From contig NZ_CP036292.1 of the NCBI RefSeq assembly GCF_007751715.1, positions 7,013,339 through 7,077,338 of the forward strand: a stretch of 64,000 bases of DNA. Direction: 5' to 3'. Shown in pieces: positions 34,575 through 43,346 of the stretch; position 1 is the stretch's first letter; each line of letters begins with the position of its first letter. The notes below the pieces were generated by a model. It was not told the DNA's origin, did not search any database, and saw nothing but the letters and a program-made list of their open reading frames with translations. The translations under genes were made by a program, and so were the position numbers. Source of the DNA: Rosistilla oblonga. GTDB lineage: Bacteria > Planctomycetota > Planctomycetia > Pirellulales > Pirellulaceae.

Positions 34575-37500
34575 CTATTGGGAATCGCTCAAGTTGTCGT
34601 TGCGGTCGCGACCTGCGTCGTCGTCACCGCTGGCATCCAAGCTGCCCAGTCGTCGTTGCACCTCCTCGTCCGAGAGGCTCTCCAGTTCTTCAAGCATGCG
34701 GATTTCATCGATATCGGCCTGCTGCAGCTGATCCTGCACGATCGATTCGGCGATCGCTGCAATCGTTGGCGAATCGTACAGCAGCCGCAGCGGAATCTTC
34801 GCTTCGAATTGGTCGCGGAGCCGCGATAACAGCTGTGCCGCTTGCAATGAGTTGCCGCCGAGCTCGAAGAAACTTACGTCGCGGCCGATCGGTCCGGTCT
34901 GCAAAACTTCCTGCCAGAGATTGGCAACCGCATGTTCCAGCGGCGTCTGCGGCAGCGCAATCGCTGCGACCGCCACAGGCTCCGTGTTCGGAAGCGGCAA
35001 CGCTTTGTAGTCGGTCTTGCCGGCGGGAGTTTGCGGGATCGCTGGCAGCCGACAAATCGTCGACGGCAGCATGTATTGCGGCAGTCGACCGCCGATCGAT
35101 TGGCGAATCGCATCGACATCGACGTCGGTTTGGCAGAAGGCGACGATCTGCTGTTGAGCTGCTTCGCCGCGAACGACGACCGCCGCGCGATGAACTCCCG
35201 CGACCGATTCGATCGCCGATTCGATCTCATCCAGCTCGATCCGGAAGCCGCGGAGTTTGATCTGTCGGTCGTTGCGAGCCAAGAAGTGCAGCTGGCCTCG
35301 GCTGTCGATTCGCACTTGGTCGCCGGTCCGGTAGACGCGCGGCGAGGGCTGGTCGGTTGTGGATGAGTCGTCGGCGGAGAAGGACGTCGGCGGCAGCGTG
35401 ACAAAACGCTGGCGCGTCAGTTCGGGTTGGTTCCAATAGCCGCGAGCCACTCCGGATCCGCCGATGCACAACTCGCCCGAGACGCCGCGTGGCACGGGGC
35501 GCAATTCAGGATCGAGCAGATAGATCGTGGTGTTGTCGATCGCTTGGCCGATGCAAACGCGTTCGCCTTCGACTCGGGAGATTGTCGACCAGACGGTCGT
35601 CTCGGTCGGACCATAGACATTCCACAGCTCGCACCCGCTGGCCAACAACTGGCTCGCGAGATCGGCTGGCAACGGTTCGCCACCGCTGAATACCCGCAAC
35701 TGTTGACTGGGTGTCCAACCGGTCGTCATCAAGACACGCAGCGTCGAGGGCGTTGTCTGCAGGTGAGTGATCGGTTCGGTTTCGAGGATCGATTTCAGCG
35801 ACTCTGGTTCGGTCGCCGCTCGATCGGCGGTCAACCGCACGTGCCCGCCGGCCCACAGCGGCAGAAACAGCTCCAACACCGAGATGTCAAACGAAGTCGT
35901 GGTCAGAGCCAGGATCGAATCGTCGGCGGTGAAGCCGGGACGCGCGGCGAAGCTGTTCAACAGATTGGCGACGCTGTGATGTTCGATCGCAACGCCTTTG
36001 GGTTTGCCCGTCGAACCGGATGTATAGATCACGTAAGCGAGATCCGTCGGCAGAGGTCCGTCCAGCGACAGATCTTGCGCATCCAATCGACTCAGTTCGG
36101 CGAACTGCCAGACGGGAACGTCGGCCTGCATCGATGTTGTATCGGAGAGGATCGCCGCGAGCCCGGCATCTTCGATCATCATCGCCAGTCGCTCTTGCGG
36201 AAGCGCCGGATCCAACGGCACATAAGCCGCTCCCGCTTTCCAAACCGCCAGCATCCCGACAAGCATCTCGATCGATCGCTGCATGTCGACGCCAACCAGA
36301 TTCCCGGCCGCGATGCCTCGTTGCCGCAAGACCTTGGCCAAGGCTGTCGATTGCGCGTCGAGATCGCGGTAGCTGAGTCCGCGATGGTCGTCGGTGATCG
36401 CAATCTTATCAGCCGCATTGGCGGCGACATCGGCCAGCCGATCGCAGAGCGTTGCCGAATCACATTCCGCGGCGGTGGCGAGGTTCAGTTGTTCGAAAGC
36501 TTGGCGATCGGTCGGCGATGCACTGGGCAAGTCGATCAGCGCACAAGCGGGATTGGCGGCGATCGCTTGCAGCGTCGCTTCCATCAGATCCAGAACGCCT
36601 TCCGCTGTCGCACGATCGATGTGATCGTTGTGCACCACCGTGATCTCGGTCGTCGACGACGGATGGATGACCATCGACAGGTCGTATGCCGTGACGGCGG
36701 CGTAGTCGGGTTGGACCGCTTGCAGCGTGCCGCCGGCGATCTCGATCGGGGCGTCGCTGGCATGCAGCGGCTGTTGGAACAGGAACATGTTTTGCGCCAA
36801 CGGCATCGCGTCCAGCGACCGCTGGTGATCGATCGATTCGACCACGCGTTGGAACGGCACGTCGGCATGTTCCAAATCGTGCAGCAGATGATCTCGTGTC
36901 GAGCGCAGCAATCGCAGGAACGAAGCTTGGCGATCGATTTGGCCGCGGAAGATGATCGGGTTCATGAAGCATCCGACCGTCGCGGCCAGTTGCGACGAGG
37001 GGCGATCGGTCGTTGGCATCGCGATCGGCAGATCGGACGATCCGGTGTATCGCGAGAGGACGTGTTGGTAGGCGGCCAGGTAGACCATCGACGCAGTGGT
37101 GCCGTGGTCGCGAGCGACGCTTTCGAGATCGCGAGCGAGCGAACTATCCAAGGCTCGCGTGATCGCTGGCGATTCGTCGGACGCGGCCACATCGGATTCC
37201 GCAGCTGGCAACTGCAGACGCTCGGGAATTCCGGCGAGTCGCGTTTGCCAATAGCCGACCTTTTGATCGATCTGTGCGATGTGCGATTCGGATTGATCCC
37301 ATTGAGCGAAATCGAGATAGGTCAGCTGTTCTGGAGCGACCGGAGCCGCGGCGATCAGATCGCGCAACAGGATCTCGACCGAGCTGGCATCACAAACGAT
37401 GTGATGCAATACGATCTCCAGCTGATATTGCGACGGACCGGTTTCGATCAGTGCCGCTCGCATCAGCGGAGCGGTTTGCAAATCAAATGGCTGGCGAACC

Positions 37501-39887
37501 AAATCGGATCGAACTTTGGCGACGTTTTCGGGCGAAGCGGTCAGCCTTTGCAAACGCAGCGGCGCATCGTCCAGCACGCGTTGCATCGGCACATCGCCCG
37601 ACATCTCGATGATCGTTCGCAGCGCCGGATGACGTTGGCAGATCGCGGCGAGCGAGGCTTCCAATCGATCGGCGTCGACGTCGCCGGTGATTTGCAGCGA
37701 GACGGGGACATGCAAAAACGCGTTGGTCTGTTCCAGTTCGTGCAACAACCAGAAGCGTTGTTGCGCGGCCGACAGCGGCGCCACCTTGGCGTCGCTGTTG
37801 CGTCGTGTGACTTCGTCTTTAAGACGTCCTTCCCCCGCATCGATCGCAGCGGCAAGTCGGCCCAGTGTGCTGTGGCTGAAGAGCGTGGAGAGTCCGATCT
37901 CGACACCAAACTGTTCGCCGATCCGCGTGACCAACTGGCCAACCAGCAGCGACTGGCCGCCGAGATCGAAGAAGTCATGGTGTCGGCTGATCTCATCGAC
38001 GTGCAGCAGTTCGTTCCAGATCGATGCCAGCGCGACTTCGGTCTCCGTTTCGGGAGCTTCGAACTCCGCAGCCGCCTGGGTTGCGGCGAACCCGCCAGCT
38101 TGCCAGCGTCGGACTTCGGAAAGCTCTCCGTCGAGGAACATCTGCCGGCAATCGCGACGGCGAAGTTTCCCGCTGGATGTTTTGGGCAACGATCCCGACT
38201 TCACCAACACGATCGCATGGGGCGTGACCTGATGACTTTCGGCGATCGCTTCCAAGGCTTCGGGCAGCAGGTTATCGATGGCAAATTTGCCCGGCCGCCA
38301 AACCTCTTGCAGCACGACCAACTGCTCTTGCCCATCGTGGTCGATCGAAAACGCCGTCCCCGAATCGGGCTTAAAGGCTTCGCTGATCGATTGCACGGTC
38401 GCTTCGATGTCGTGCGGATAATAATTGCGTCCGCCGATGATGATCAATTCTTTGATCCGCCCGGTGACGATCAATTGACCATCGATGATGCAGCCCAAGT
38501 CGCCAGTCCGCAGGTATCCCGATTCGCCGGTGCCAGCGATCGTCGCGTGGAAGGTGGCTTGCGTTAGTTCGGGTTGGTTCCAGTAGCCTGCGGCGATCGA
38601 ACCGCTGCGCGCCCAGATCTCGGCGACTTGGCCTGGCGCGGCCAAGCGGCAGGTTTGCGGGTCGACGATTTCGACTTCCATTCCCAAAACCGGTTCGCCC
38701 GAACTGACCAACGTCTGCGTGCCGGGCCCCGGCTTGTCGACTTGTTTGATGCGGCCAGCGGCCAGCGCGCGGCTGTCGACTTCATACATGATCGGCATCT
38801 TGCCCAGCGGGCTGCCGGTCATGATGACTGTCGTTTCAGCCATCCCCATCGCGGGCGAGAAGGCTGCGGGATCGAAGCCATACGGTTGGAACTTTTCCGT
38901 GAATCGCTTTGCTGTCGCAGCGCGAACTGGTTCGGCTCCGGAAACCGCAACTTTCCAGCTGCTTAGGTCGAGCCCCTCGCACTGTTCCGGCTTGATCTTG
39001 CGAACGCACAGCTCGTATCCAAAGTTGGGACTGCCGTTGCTGGTCCCTTGGTAGCGGTCGATCGCTTGCAACCAGTGCAGCGGATTGGAGATGAAGTTCT
39101 TGGGCGTCAGGATGACCGTCTCGACACCTTCATAGGCTGGCAACAGGATTCCGCCGATCAACCCCATGTCGTGATAGGGAGGCAGCCAGTGCAACGCTTT
39201 GGCGCCGGGGAAGTGGTAGTGCCGGACGAGGGCTCGCAGGTTGTGCATCAAGTTGGCGTGCGTCAGCGCCACGCCGCGAGGGATGCCTGTCGAACCGGAA
39301 GTGTATTGCAGCAGGGCGAGTTCGTCGGGGGCCGGTGCCGAGGGACGCCAATCGTCGGCGGCCGAAAGCGACAACTCATCGACAGCGATCGCCGCGGCGT
39401 TGTCGAGATTCCAGAGCGGGCTGAGTTGCGGACCAATGATCTCGCGACTGGAGAGCATCACTTTGGCGTCGGCGTTTTGGATGATCGCTTGCAGCCGCCC
39501 CAGGGTGTGCTGCAGCCGCAACATGCTGGGCGGATAGACGGGGACCGCAACGGCACCGGCATACATGCACCCGAACAGCGAACTGACGTAATCCATGCCT
39601 GGATCGAGAACGATCAGCACTCGCTCGCCCGCGCCGCCAAGGGCTTGGATCCGAGCGGCGATCGCGCGGGCGCGATGGTCGAGATCGCGATAGTTCAGCT
39701 GGGTGTCGTTGAAGTCATGATCCAGGACCATCGTAAACGCGGTTCGATCCGCGTGCTCGGTCTGCCCGTACCAACGCAGCCGATGGACCAGCGTCGGCAG
39801 CTCCTTCGGCGCAGAGGTAGCGACAGGTGCCGTGAAGCCCTGGTGATGCGAATTGTGGTCGATGCTATTTTCCGTCGCGTCCAACAA
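34575..39887 (-). CDS. FAAL-PCP-C-A-PCP hybrid synthetase (NRPS)
   Basis: 1770 aa, cytoplasmic. The frame is closed upstream, and the first usable start is TTG at 39885-39887 with GGGGAA before it, so initiation is unusual. Domains: fatty-acyl-AMP ligase (about 30-600; YTSGSTGIPRG, WLPPYHDMGLIGGIL); carrier 1 with Ser 646 (LGGQSL); condensation domain (about 700-1130) with HHIVCD at 828-833; adenylation (about 1165-1640; YTSGSTGKPKG, NVYGPTETT, YRTGDQV); carrier 2 with Ser 1680 (LGGNSL). An acidic tail ends the protein. No thioesterase or reductase domain is present. Predicted reaction: activate a fatty acid, condense it with one amino acid, and leave an N-acyl-aminoacyl thioester on carrier 2. 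A reading of A-domain code residues gives D-I-L-Q-V-S-V-V-W-K by manual alignment to GrsA, close to some glycine codes; low certainty. Confidence 0.9.
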   Translation of the reverse strand: MLDATENSIDHNSHHQGFTAPVATSAPKELPTLVHRLRWYGQTEHADRTAFTMVLDHDFNDTQLNYRDLDHRARAIAARIQALGGAGERVLIVLDPGMDYVSSLFGCMYAGAVAVPVYPPSMLRLQHTLGRLQAIIQNADAKVMLSSREIIGPQLSPLWNLDNAAAIAVDELSLSAADDWRPSAPAPDELALLQYTSGSTGIPRGVALTHANLMHNLRALVRHYHFPGAKALHWLPPYHDMGLIGGILLPAYEGVETVILTPKNFISNPLHWLQAIDRYQGTSNGSPNFGYELCVRKIKPEQCEGLDLSSWKVAVSGAEPVRAATAKRFTEKFQPYGFDPAAFSPAMGMAETTVIMTGSPLGKMPIMYEVDSRALAAGRIKQVDKPGPGTQTLVSSGEPVLGMEVEIVDPQTCRLAAPGQVAEIWARSGSIAAGYWNQPELTQATFHATIAGTGESGYLRTGDLGCIIDGQLIVTGRIKELIIIGGRNYYPHDIEATVQSISEAFKPDSGTAFSIDHDGQEQLVVLQEVWRPGKFAIDNLLPEALEAIAESHQVTPHAIVLVKSGSLPKTSSGKLRRRDCRQMFLDGELSEVRRWQAGGFAATQAAAEFEAPETETEVALASIWNELLHVDEISRHHDFFDLGGQSLLVGQLVTRIGEQFGVEIGLSTLFSHSTLGRLAAAIDAGEGRLKDEVTRRNSDAKVAPLSAAQQRFWLLHELEQTNAFLHVPVSLQITGDVDADRLEASLAAICQRHPALRTIIEMSGDVPMQRVLDDAPLRLQRLTASPENVAKVRSDLVRQPFDLQTAPLMRAALIETGPSQYQLEIVLHHIVCDASSVEILLRDLIAAAPVAPEQLTYLDFAQWDQSESHIAQIDQKVGYWQTRLAGIPERLQLPAAESDVAASDESPAITRALDSSLARDLESVARDHGTTASMVYLAAYQHVLSRYTGSSDLPIAMPTTDRPSSQLAATVGCFMNPIIFRGQIDRQASFLRLLRSTRDHLLHDLEHADVPFQRVVESIDHQRSLDAMPLAQNMFLFQQPLHASDAPIEIAGGTLQAVQPDYAAVTAYDLSMVIHPSSTTEITVVHNDHIDRATAEGVLDLMEATLQAIAANPACALIDLPSASPTDRQAFEQLNLATAAECDSATLCDRLADVAANAADKIAITDDHRGLSYRDLDAQSTALAKVLRQRGIAAGNLVGVDMQRSIEMLVGMLAVWKAGAAYVPLDPALPQERLAMMIEDAGLAAILSDTTSMQADVPVWQFAELSRLDAQDLSLDGPLPTDLAYVIYTSGSTGKPKGVAIEHHSVANLLNSFAARPGFTADDSILALTTTSFDISVLELFLPLWAGGHVRLTADRAATEPESLKSILETEPITHLQTTPSTLRVLMTTGWTPSQQLRVFSGGEPLPADLASQLLASGCELWNVYGPTETTVWSTISRVEGERVCIGQAIDNTTIYLLDPELRPVPRGVSGELCIGGSGVARGYWNQPELTRQRFVTLPPTSFSADDSSTTDQPSPRVYRTGDQVRIDSRGQLHFLARNDRQIKLRGFRIELDEIESAIESVAGVHRAAVVVRGEAAQQQIVAFCQTDVDVDAIRQSIGGRLPQYMLPSTICRLPAIPQTPAGKTDYKALPLPNTEPVAVAAIALPQTPLEHAVANLWQEVLQTGPIGRDVSFFELGGNSLQAAQLLSRLRDQFEAKIPLRLLYDSPTIAAIAESIVQDQLQQADIDEIRMLEELESLSDEEVQRRLGSLDASGDDDAGRDRNDNLSDSQ

Positions 39888-40064
39888 ATTTTCCCCAACG
39901 TCTTACTAAGAGAGTTTTGGACTATAAAGATAGAATAGGTCGCCTGTAAGGCGAGGAAGCACGTCTAACCATTTTCCACAGAAGTGGGGATAGACAACCG
40001 AGACAAAACCAAACGTACACCACGCTTTGCGAGGCATCACGGGTCGCGACCTGAAAGAGGAGCC

Positions 40065-40955
40065 ATGATCACTAGTTTGAGGAATGCTGGATCGCTTCAT
40101 CGAGTTGATACGTTTTGGAGATTGCAGGCGGTCAGGTTTGCGATCGCGACCCTGGTGACCGCAGTGTTAACCGCAAGCGATTGCTGCGCCGAAACCGACG
40201 AACCCTCCATAATTTCGAAGATTCCTGCCGGCAAACTTATAACTGCCGACGGACTTCAAGACTGGACAAACACTGTCCTCGTCGCGACACCCAAAGTTAC
40301 TGGTGGGGAAGTCGATAAAGTCTCGGAAATGGTGCTGCGTTATGCGGCGATGTTCACGACGGTGATCGCTGTGGATGTTCAAAAGGTCCAGGGAGAACAT
40401 CGACTGCAGCGGATCGGGCTCGGGATCGCTGTTGCCGATGGAGACAATTTCCGGATCGTCAGCGCTCGCGATGGTTCGGCGGGACTGGGGATGATCGGAA
40501 CGCAGGTGTTGCAAGCTGCCGAGCAGTCGTTAGACCGCGTGACGGTTGCACTGCGATTGGCGACGGCGATCACGATCGATTCCCCCGCGGTGGTGGCAGT
40601 CGGCGGCCAGCATGAAAAGGTAGTCGCGAGGCACCTGATTTGGGCACAACCGAAGTCGGGTTCGGTCAGTTCGGCCGTCTGGTTCATCCGGGGCGGCGAG
40701 TCGCCCGAAGTGGTCGATGGGCAGGGGATGTTTTTGCCCGAAAACTTCCGCGAGACGCGACACTTACATGTCGACGTCGGCGAATTTTTCCTGGGCATCC
40801 CCGGTCCCAAAGCCTTTGCGATGCAAGGCTTGCCGCCGGGGAAGCCGTTTCCGTTGGCCGCGTCACACGCCGCAGCAGCTTGTGCGACGCCGCTGACGAT
40901 CGACGACTTCAAGTCGCTGGCTCACTATCTGACGGCGGCGGCCAGTCGTCAGTAG
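40065..40955 (+). CDS. Exported protein of unknown function
   Basis: 296 aa from ATG 40065 with GAGGAG 4 bases upstream; the open frame extends upstream but lacks domain character. N-terminal hydrophobic segment (FAIATLVTAVLTASDCCA) suggests export, with two cysteines at the end. The rest is a soluble alpha/beta-type domain (KVTGGEVDKVSEMVLRYAAMFTTVIAVDVQ ... GAGLGMIGTQVLQAAEQSL) without a recognised family. Divergent from the synthetase across about 180 bases and convergent with the redoxin gene, so no operon context. Confidence 0.7.
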   Translation: MITSLRNAGSLHRVDTFWRLQAVRFAIATLVTAVLTASDCCAETDEPSIISKIPAGKLITADGLQDWTNTVLVATPKVTGGEVDKVSEMVLRYAAMFTTVIAVDVQKVQGEHRLQRIGLGIAVADGDNFRIVSARDGSAGLGMIGTQVLQAAEQSLDRVTVALRLATAITIDSPAVVAVGGQHEKVVARHLIWAQPKSGSVSSAVWFIRGGESPEVVDGQGMFLPENFRETRHLHVDVGEFFLGIPGPKAFAMQGLPPGKPFPLAASHAAAACATPLTIDDFKSLAHYLTAAASRQ

Positions 40956-40990
40956 ACGGGGCCGGCGCGGAGTTCAATGCGTTGCTGGCA

Positions 40991-41635
40991 TTACTTCAGC
41001 TGTTGCAAGGCAGCGACGACCTTTCCGGTATCGAGTCGTTCGCGGTAGTTCGGGTCGCTGTGAGCGAACACGATTTTGCCGCTTTTGTCCACGATATAGA
41101 CCGCGGGTACGGGGAGTCCGTGGTGCTTGAATCCGGAGGCCTTCTCGAGGTCGATTCCAAATCCTTTGTAGCGTTCCAAGGTTGGCGCATCGACTTCGAA
41201 TGCCAGCCCAAACGCTTTGGTTGCCGCCAGGTCGGAGTCCGAAAGGATTGGAAACGGAATCGAATTCTTGGCGACGTTCGCTTGCGAGTGCTGGGGATCA
41301 TCGGGGCTGATGCCGACCAGTTCGGCTCCCAGTTGTTTGATCGCAGGATAGGCCTTGATCAAAGTTTGCGTGTGCCGGGTGCAGATCGGGCACCAACCGC
41401 CGCGGAAGAAGACAAGGACAACGGGCTTGTCTTGGTGCAGCGAAGCGATGCTGACCGGTTTGCCATCGACCGATTTGACAGCAACATCGGGCAGCGCCGC
41501 GCCAACCTCTAAAGGCTTCGTCTGGGTCGCGTCGCTAGCAATCGCAGCATCATCGGCTGTCGCCAATGCCGAACAGGACAGGATCGCGGCCAGCCCGAGG
41601 CTCAAACGCAGGGACAACAATTTTTTCAGCGACAT
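40991..41635 (-). CDS. Exported redoxin (AhpC/TSA-like)
   Basis: 214 aa from the ATG at 41633-41635. Signal peptide [29 protein letters not shown]. Thioredoxin-fold peroxiredoxin-like domain from about 50 on: [20 protein letters not shown] carries a CPIC motif at the peroxidatic site, followed by [13 protein letters not shown], a PILSDSDL segment and the cis-Pro region [15 protein letters not shown]. The CxxC rather than a single peroxidatic Cys puts it near the peroxiredoxin-like / thiol-disulphide group. Likely periplasmic antioxidant or disulphide enzyme. Convergent with the unknown exported gene (35-base gap). Confidence 0.88.
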   Translation of the reverse strand: MSLKKLLSLRLSLGLAAILSCSALATADDAAIASDATQTKPLEVGAALPDVAVKSVDGKPVSIASLHQDKPVVLVFFRGGWCPICTRHTQTLIKAYPAIKQLGAELVGISPDDPQHSQANVAKNSIPFPILSDSDLAATKAFGLAFEVDAPTLERYKGFGIDLEKASGFKHHGLPVPAVYIVDKSGKIVFAHSDPNYRERLDTGKVVAALQQLK

Positions 41636-41816
41636 CGAAATACTCTCCAGAGAAATGTTTGACACGTAAACGTTGTTCCATGGTAGACGTGCCGTCCAGC
41701 CAGCCCACCCCCCTGTTGGGTTGTCGCGACAATAGATCGAATACCAGTGGGGTGTCAGTCAGTGCATTTGAAGATGCTGGAAGAAAGACGCTGCCCGACG
41801 GGCGACATAGCTAATG

Positions 41817-41836
41817 CCGGTGGCGTCAGTCACCGG
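41817..41836. repeat. Small REP-like palindrome, copy 2
   Basis: CCGGTG (41817-41822) and CACCGG (41831-41836) with an 8-base loop, in the opposite orientation to a very similar element at 1051-1072. Confidence 0.4.
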
Positions 41837-41902
41837 TAGGCGAGCGGGCTGATAGAGAAGAAAAAGCCCGGAGGGTGGCACAGGGACCGGAAAGCTTGTG
41901 TC

Positions 41903-42130
41903 GCCCTCCGGGCTTGGTGCGGCTTGCGGTCCGAGGTCCGGTGCCTCACGGCACCGGCAGTTCGTGTGCCGCCCTCCGGGCTGAGCAGGGGAGCGCCGTC
42001 CATCTGACGCCCTCCGAGCTTGTGCGGCTTGCGGTCCGGGGACCGGTGCCTGACGGAACTGGCAGTTCGTGTGCAGCCCTCTGGGCTGAGCAGCCGGGCA
42101 CCGTTCATCTGTGTTGCCCTGCGGGCTTTT
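41903..42130. repeat. Tandem ~107-base repeat, two full copies plus partial
   Basis: Units start at about 41903, 42009 and 42117 (spacing 106 and 108), each opening with GCCCTCCGGGCTT-type sequence and containing TGCGGCTTGCGGTCCG, ACCGGTGCCT..ACGG and GGCAGTTCGTGTGC. Copies differ at roughly one position in ten. The core resembles planctomycete intergenic repeats built on CCCTCCGGGCT. Confidence 0.8.
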
Positions 42131-42187
42131 CAGCGGAGCGCTGGTTGCAGATGTCCGGTGAAAAAACCGCTCCGTGGCTGAGCTGGC

Positions 42188-43264
42188 TTATGCGGCGCCG
42201 GGCATCGCGCGGCCTTCTAATTGATAGACGTAGCGGAGGACTTCGGCGACGGCTTGGTACTGTTCCGAGGGCACCGGGTGGCCAACTTCGACGTTTTTGT
42301 ACAACGCTTGAGCTAGCGGTTTGCGTTCGACGATCGCGATCCCGTGCTCGAGTCCGATGCGGCGGATCTTCTGCGCCAACAGACCGGCTCCTTTTGCAGA
42401 GACGATCGGGGCGGCCATCGTTTGCGGATCGTATTTGATCGCGATCGCCAGTTCGGTCGGGTTGGTGACGATCACGTCGGAATTGGGAACATCCGACTGC
42501 ATCCGCTGCATCGCCAGTTGGCGTTGCACCTGGCGTCGGCGGGCGATGACCTGCGGATCGCCTTGAGACTCTTTCATCTCATCGCGCATCTCTTGCTCGG
42601 TCATCATCAAGTCCTGCTCGTGCTTCCACCATTGAAAGGCGAAATCGAAAGCGGCCAGAACAAACAATGCTCCGCCGATCCAAAGGCAGGTGAAAAAGGT
42701 GGCGTCGAAGATCACTTTGGCAACCGCGGCGACGCCGAATTGACTAACAGCCAACACCGCTTCGTACCAATGATAAAGACAGATAGCCGCGACGACCGAG
42801 ATCACGGCGAGCTTAAAGATGCCAAAGCCCAGACGCATGAAGTTGGGGAGGGCCAGCAGACGCTTGATCCCTTGCATCGGGCTGATGTTGCTGAACTTGG
42901 GCATCAGTTTATCGGGCAACAACATCGGGCCGGTCTGCAAGATGTTGACGAGGATCGCGCAGATGAACATGCAGACCATGATCGGCCCGACGGCCATCAA
43001 GGTGAAGTAGCCGGTTTGGGTCAGCAAGCTGCTGGCACTTTCGATAGTAAACGCTTCGACTTCCGAATCGGCTAGCGATTTGGCTAACACCTCCGCAACA
43101 TCGGCCACCATCGGTCGCCCGAAATATCCGATCACCGCCAGCGCGGCCAACAGCAGAGCCGCCGAAGCCAGGTCTTGGCTGCGGACGACTTGTCCCTGTT
43201 CGCGGGCTTTCTGTCGCCGGCTCTCACTGGCTGAAAACCTCTTTTCGCCGTCCTGGTCCGCCAT
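42188..43264 (-). CDS. flhB: Flagellar export component FlhB
   Basis: 358 aa membrane protein of the flagellar type III export gate, which switches substrate class after self-cleavage. ATG at 43262-43264. N-terminal charged stretch (SRRQKAREQGQVVRSQDLA), four hydrophobic segments (about 35-55, 88-110, 144-165, 188-210) and a cytoplasmic autocleavage domain. The cleavage motif reads NPTEL (VTNPTELAIAIKYDP) instead of the usual NPTH; the Asn-Pro bond is kept. Last gene of the export block on this strand; flhA does not follow. Confidence 0.95.
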   Translation of the reverse strand: MADQDGEKRFSASESRRQKAREQGQVVRSQDLASAALLLAALAVIGYFGRPMVADVAEVLAKSLADSEVEAFTIESASSLLTQTGYFTLMAVGPIMVCMFICAILVNILQTGPMLLPDKLMPKFSNISPMQGIKRLLALPNFMRLGFGIFKLAVISVVAAICLYHWYEAVLAVSQFGVAAVAKVIFDATFFTCLWIGGALFVLAAFDFAFQWWKHEQDLMMTEQEMRDEMKESQGDPQVIARRRQVQRQLAMQRMQSDVPNSDVIVTNPTELAIAIKYDPQTMAAPIVSAKGAGLLAQKIRRIGLEHGIAIVERKPLAQALYKNVEVGHPVPSEQYQAVAEVLRYVYQLEGRAMPGAA

Positions 43265-43346
43265 CGCGTCTGACGCGTCCTTTCAAAAACTGTTGCAGTG
43301 GAAACTAAATCAAAACTCAAATCCGTCGACGTGTCAGCCGACTCGA

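Larger units (their letters stand above)
41636..42187. other. Non-coding stretch with tandem repeats
   Basis: 552 bases between the redoxin gene and flhB. Contains a palindrome (41817-41836) and a tandem array (41903-42130). No coding gene is seen; where flhA would be expected after flhB there is none. Confidence 0.6.

Noticed and set aside
34575-34700. Thioesterase or reductase domain at the synthetase end
   Set aside because: Residues after carrier 2 are a short acidic tail with no GxSxG or Rossmann motif.
33167-35260. Open frame of about 700 codons antisense to the flavoprotein and synthetase
   Set aside because: Crosses two real genes and their intergenic gap; protein is low-complexity at its end.
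35427-38567. Open frame of over 1000 codons antisense to the NRPS gene
   Set aside because: Composition artefact of GC-rich coding DNA; no domain, no ribosome site, and the opposite strand is an unambiguous synthetase.
41903-42130. CRISPR array
   Set aside because: Only two full units with 106-108-base spacing, no short uniform repeat/spacer pattern and no cas genes; a tandem repeat fits better.
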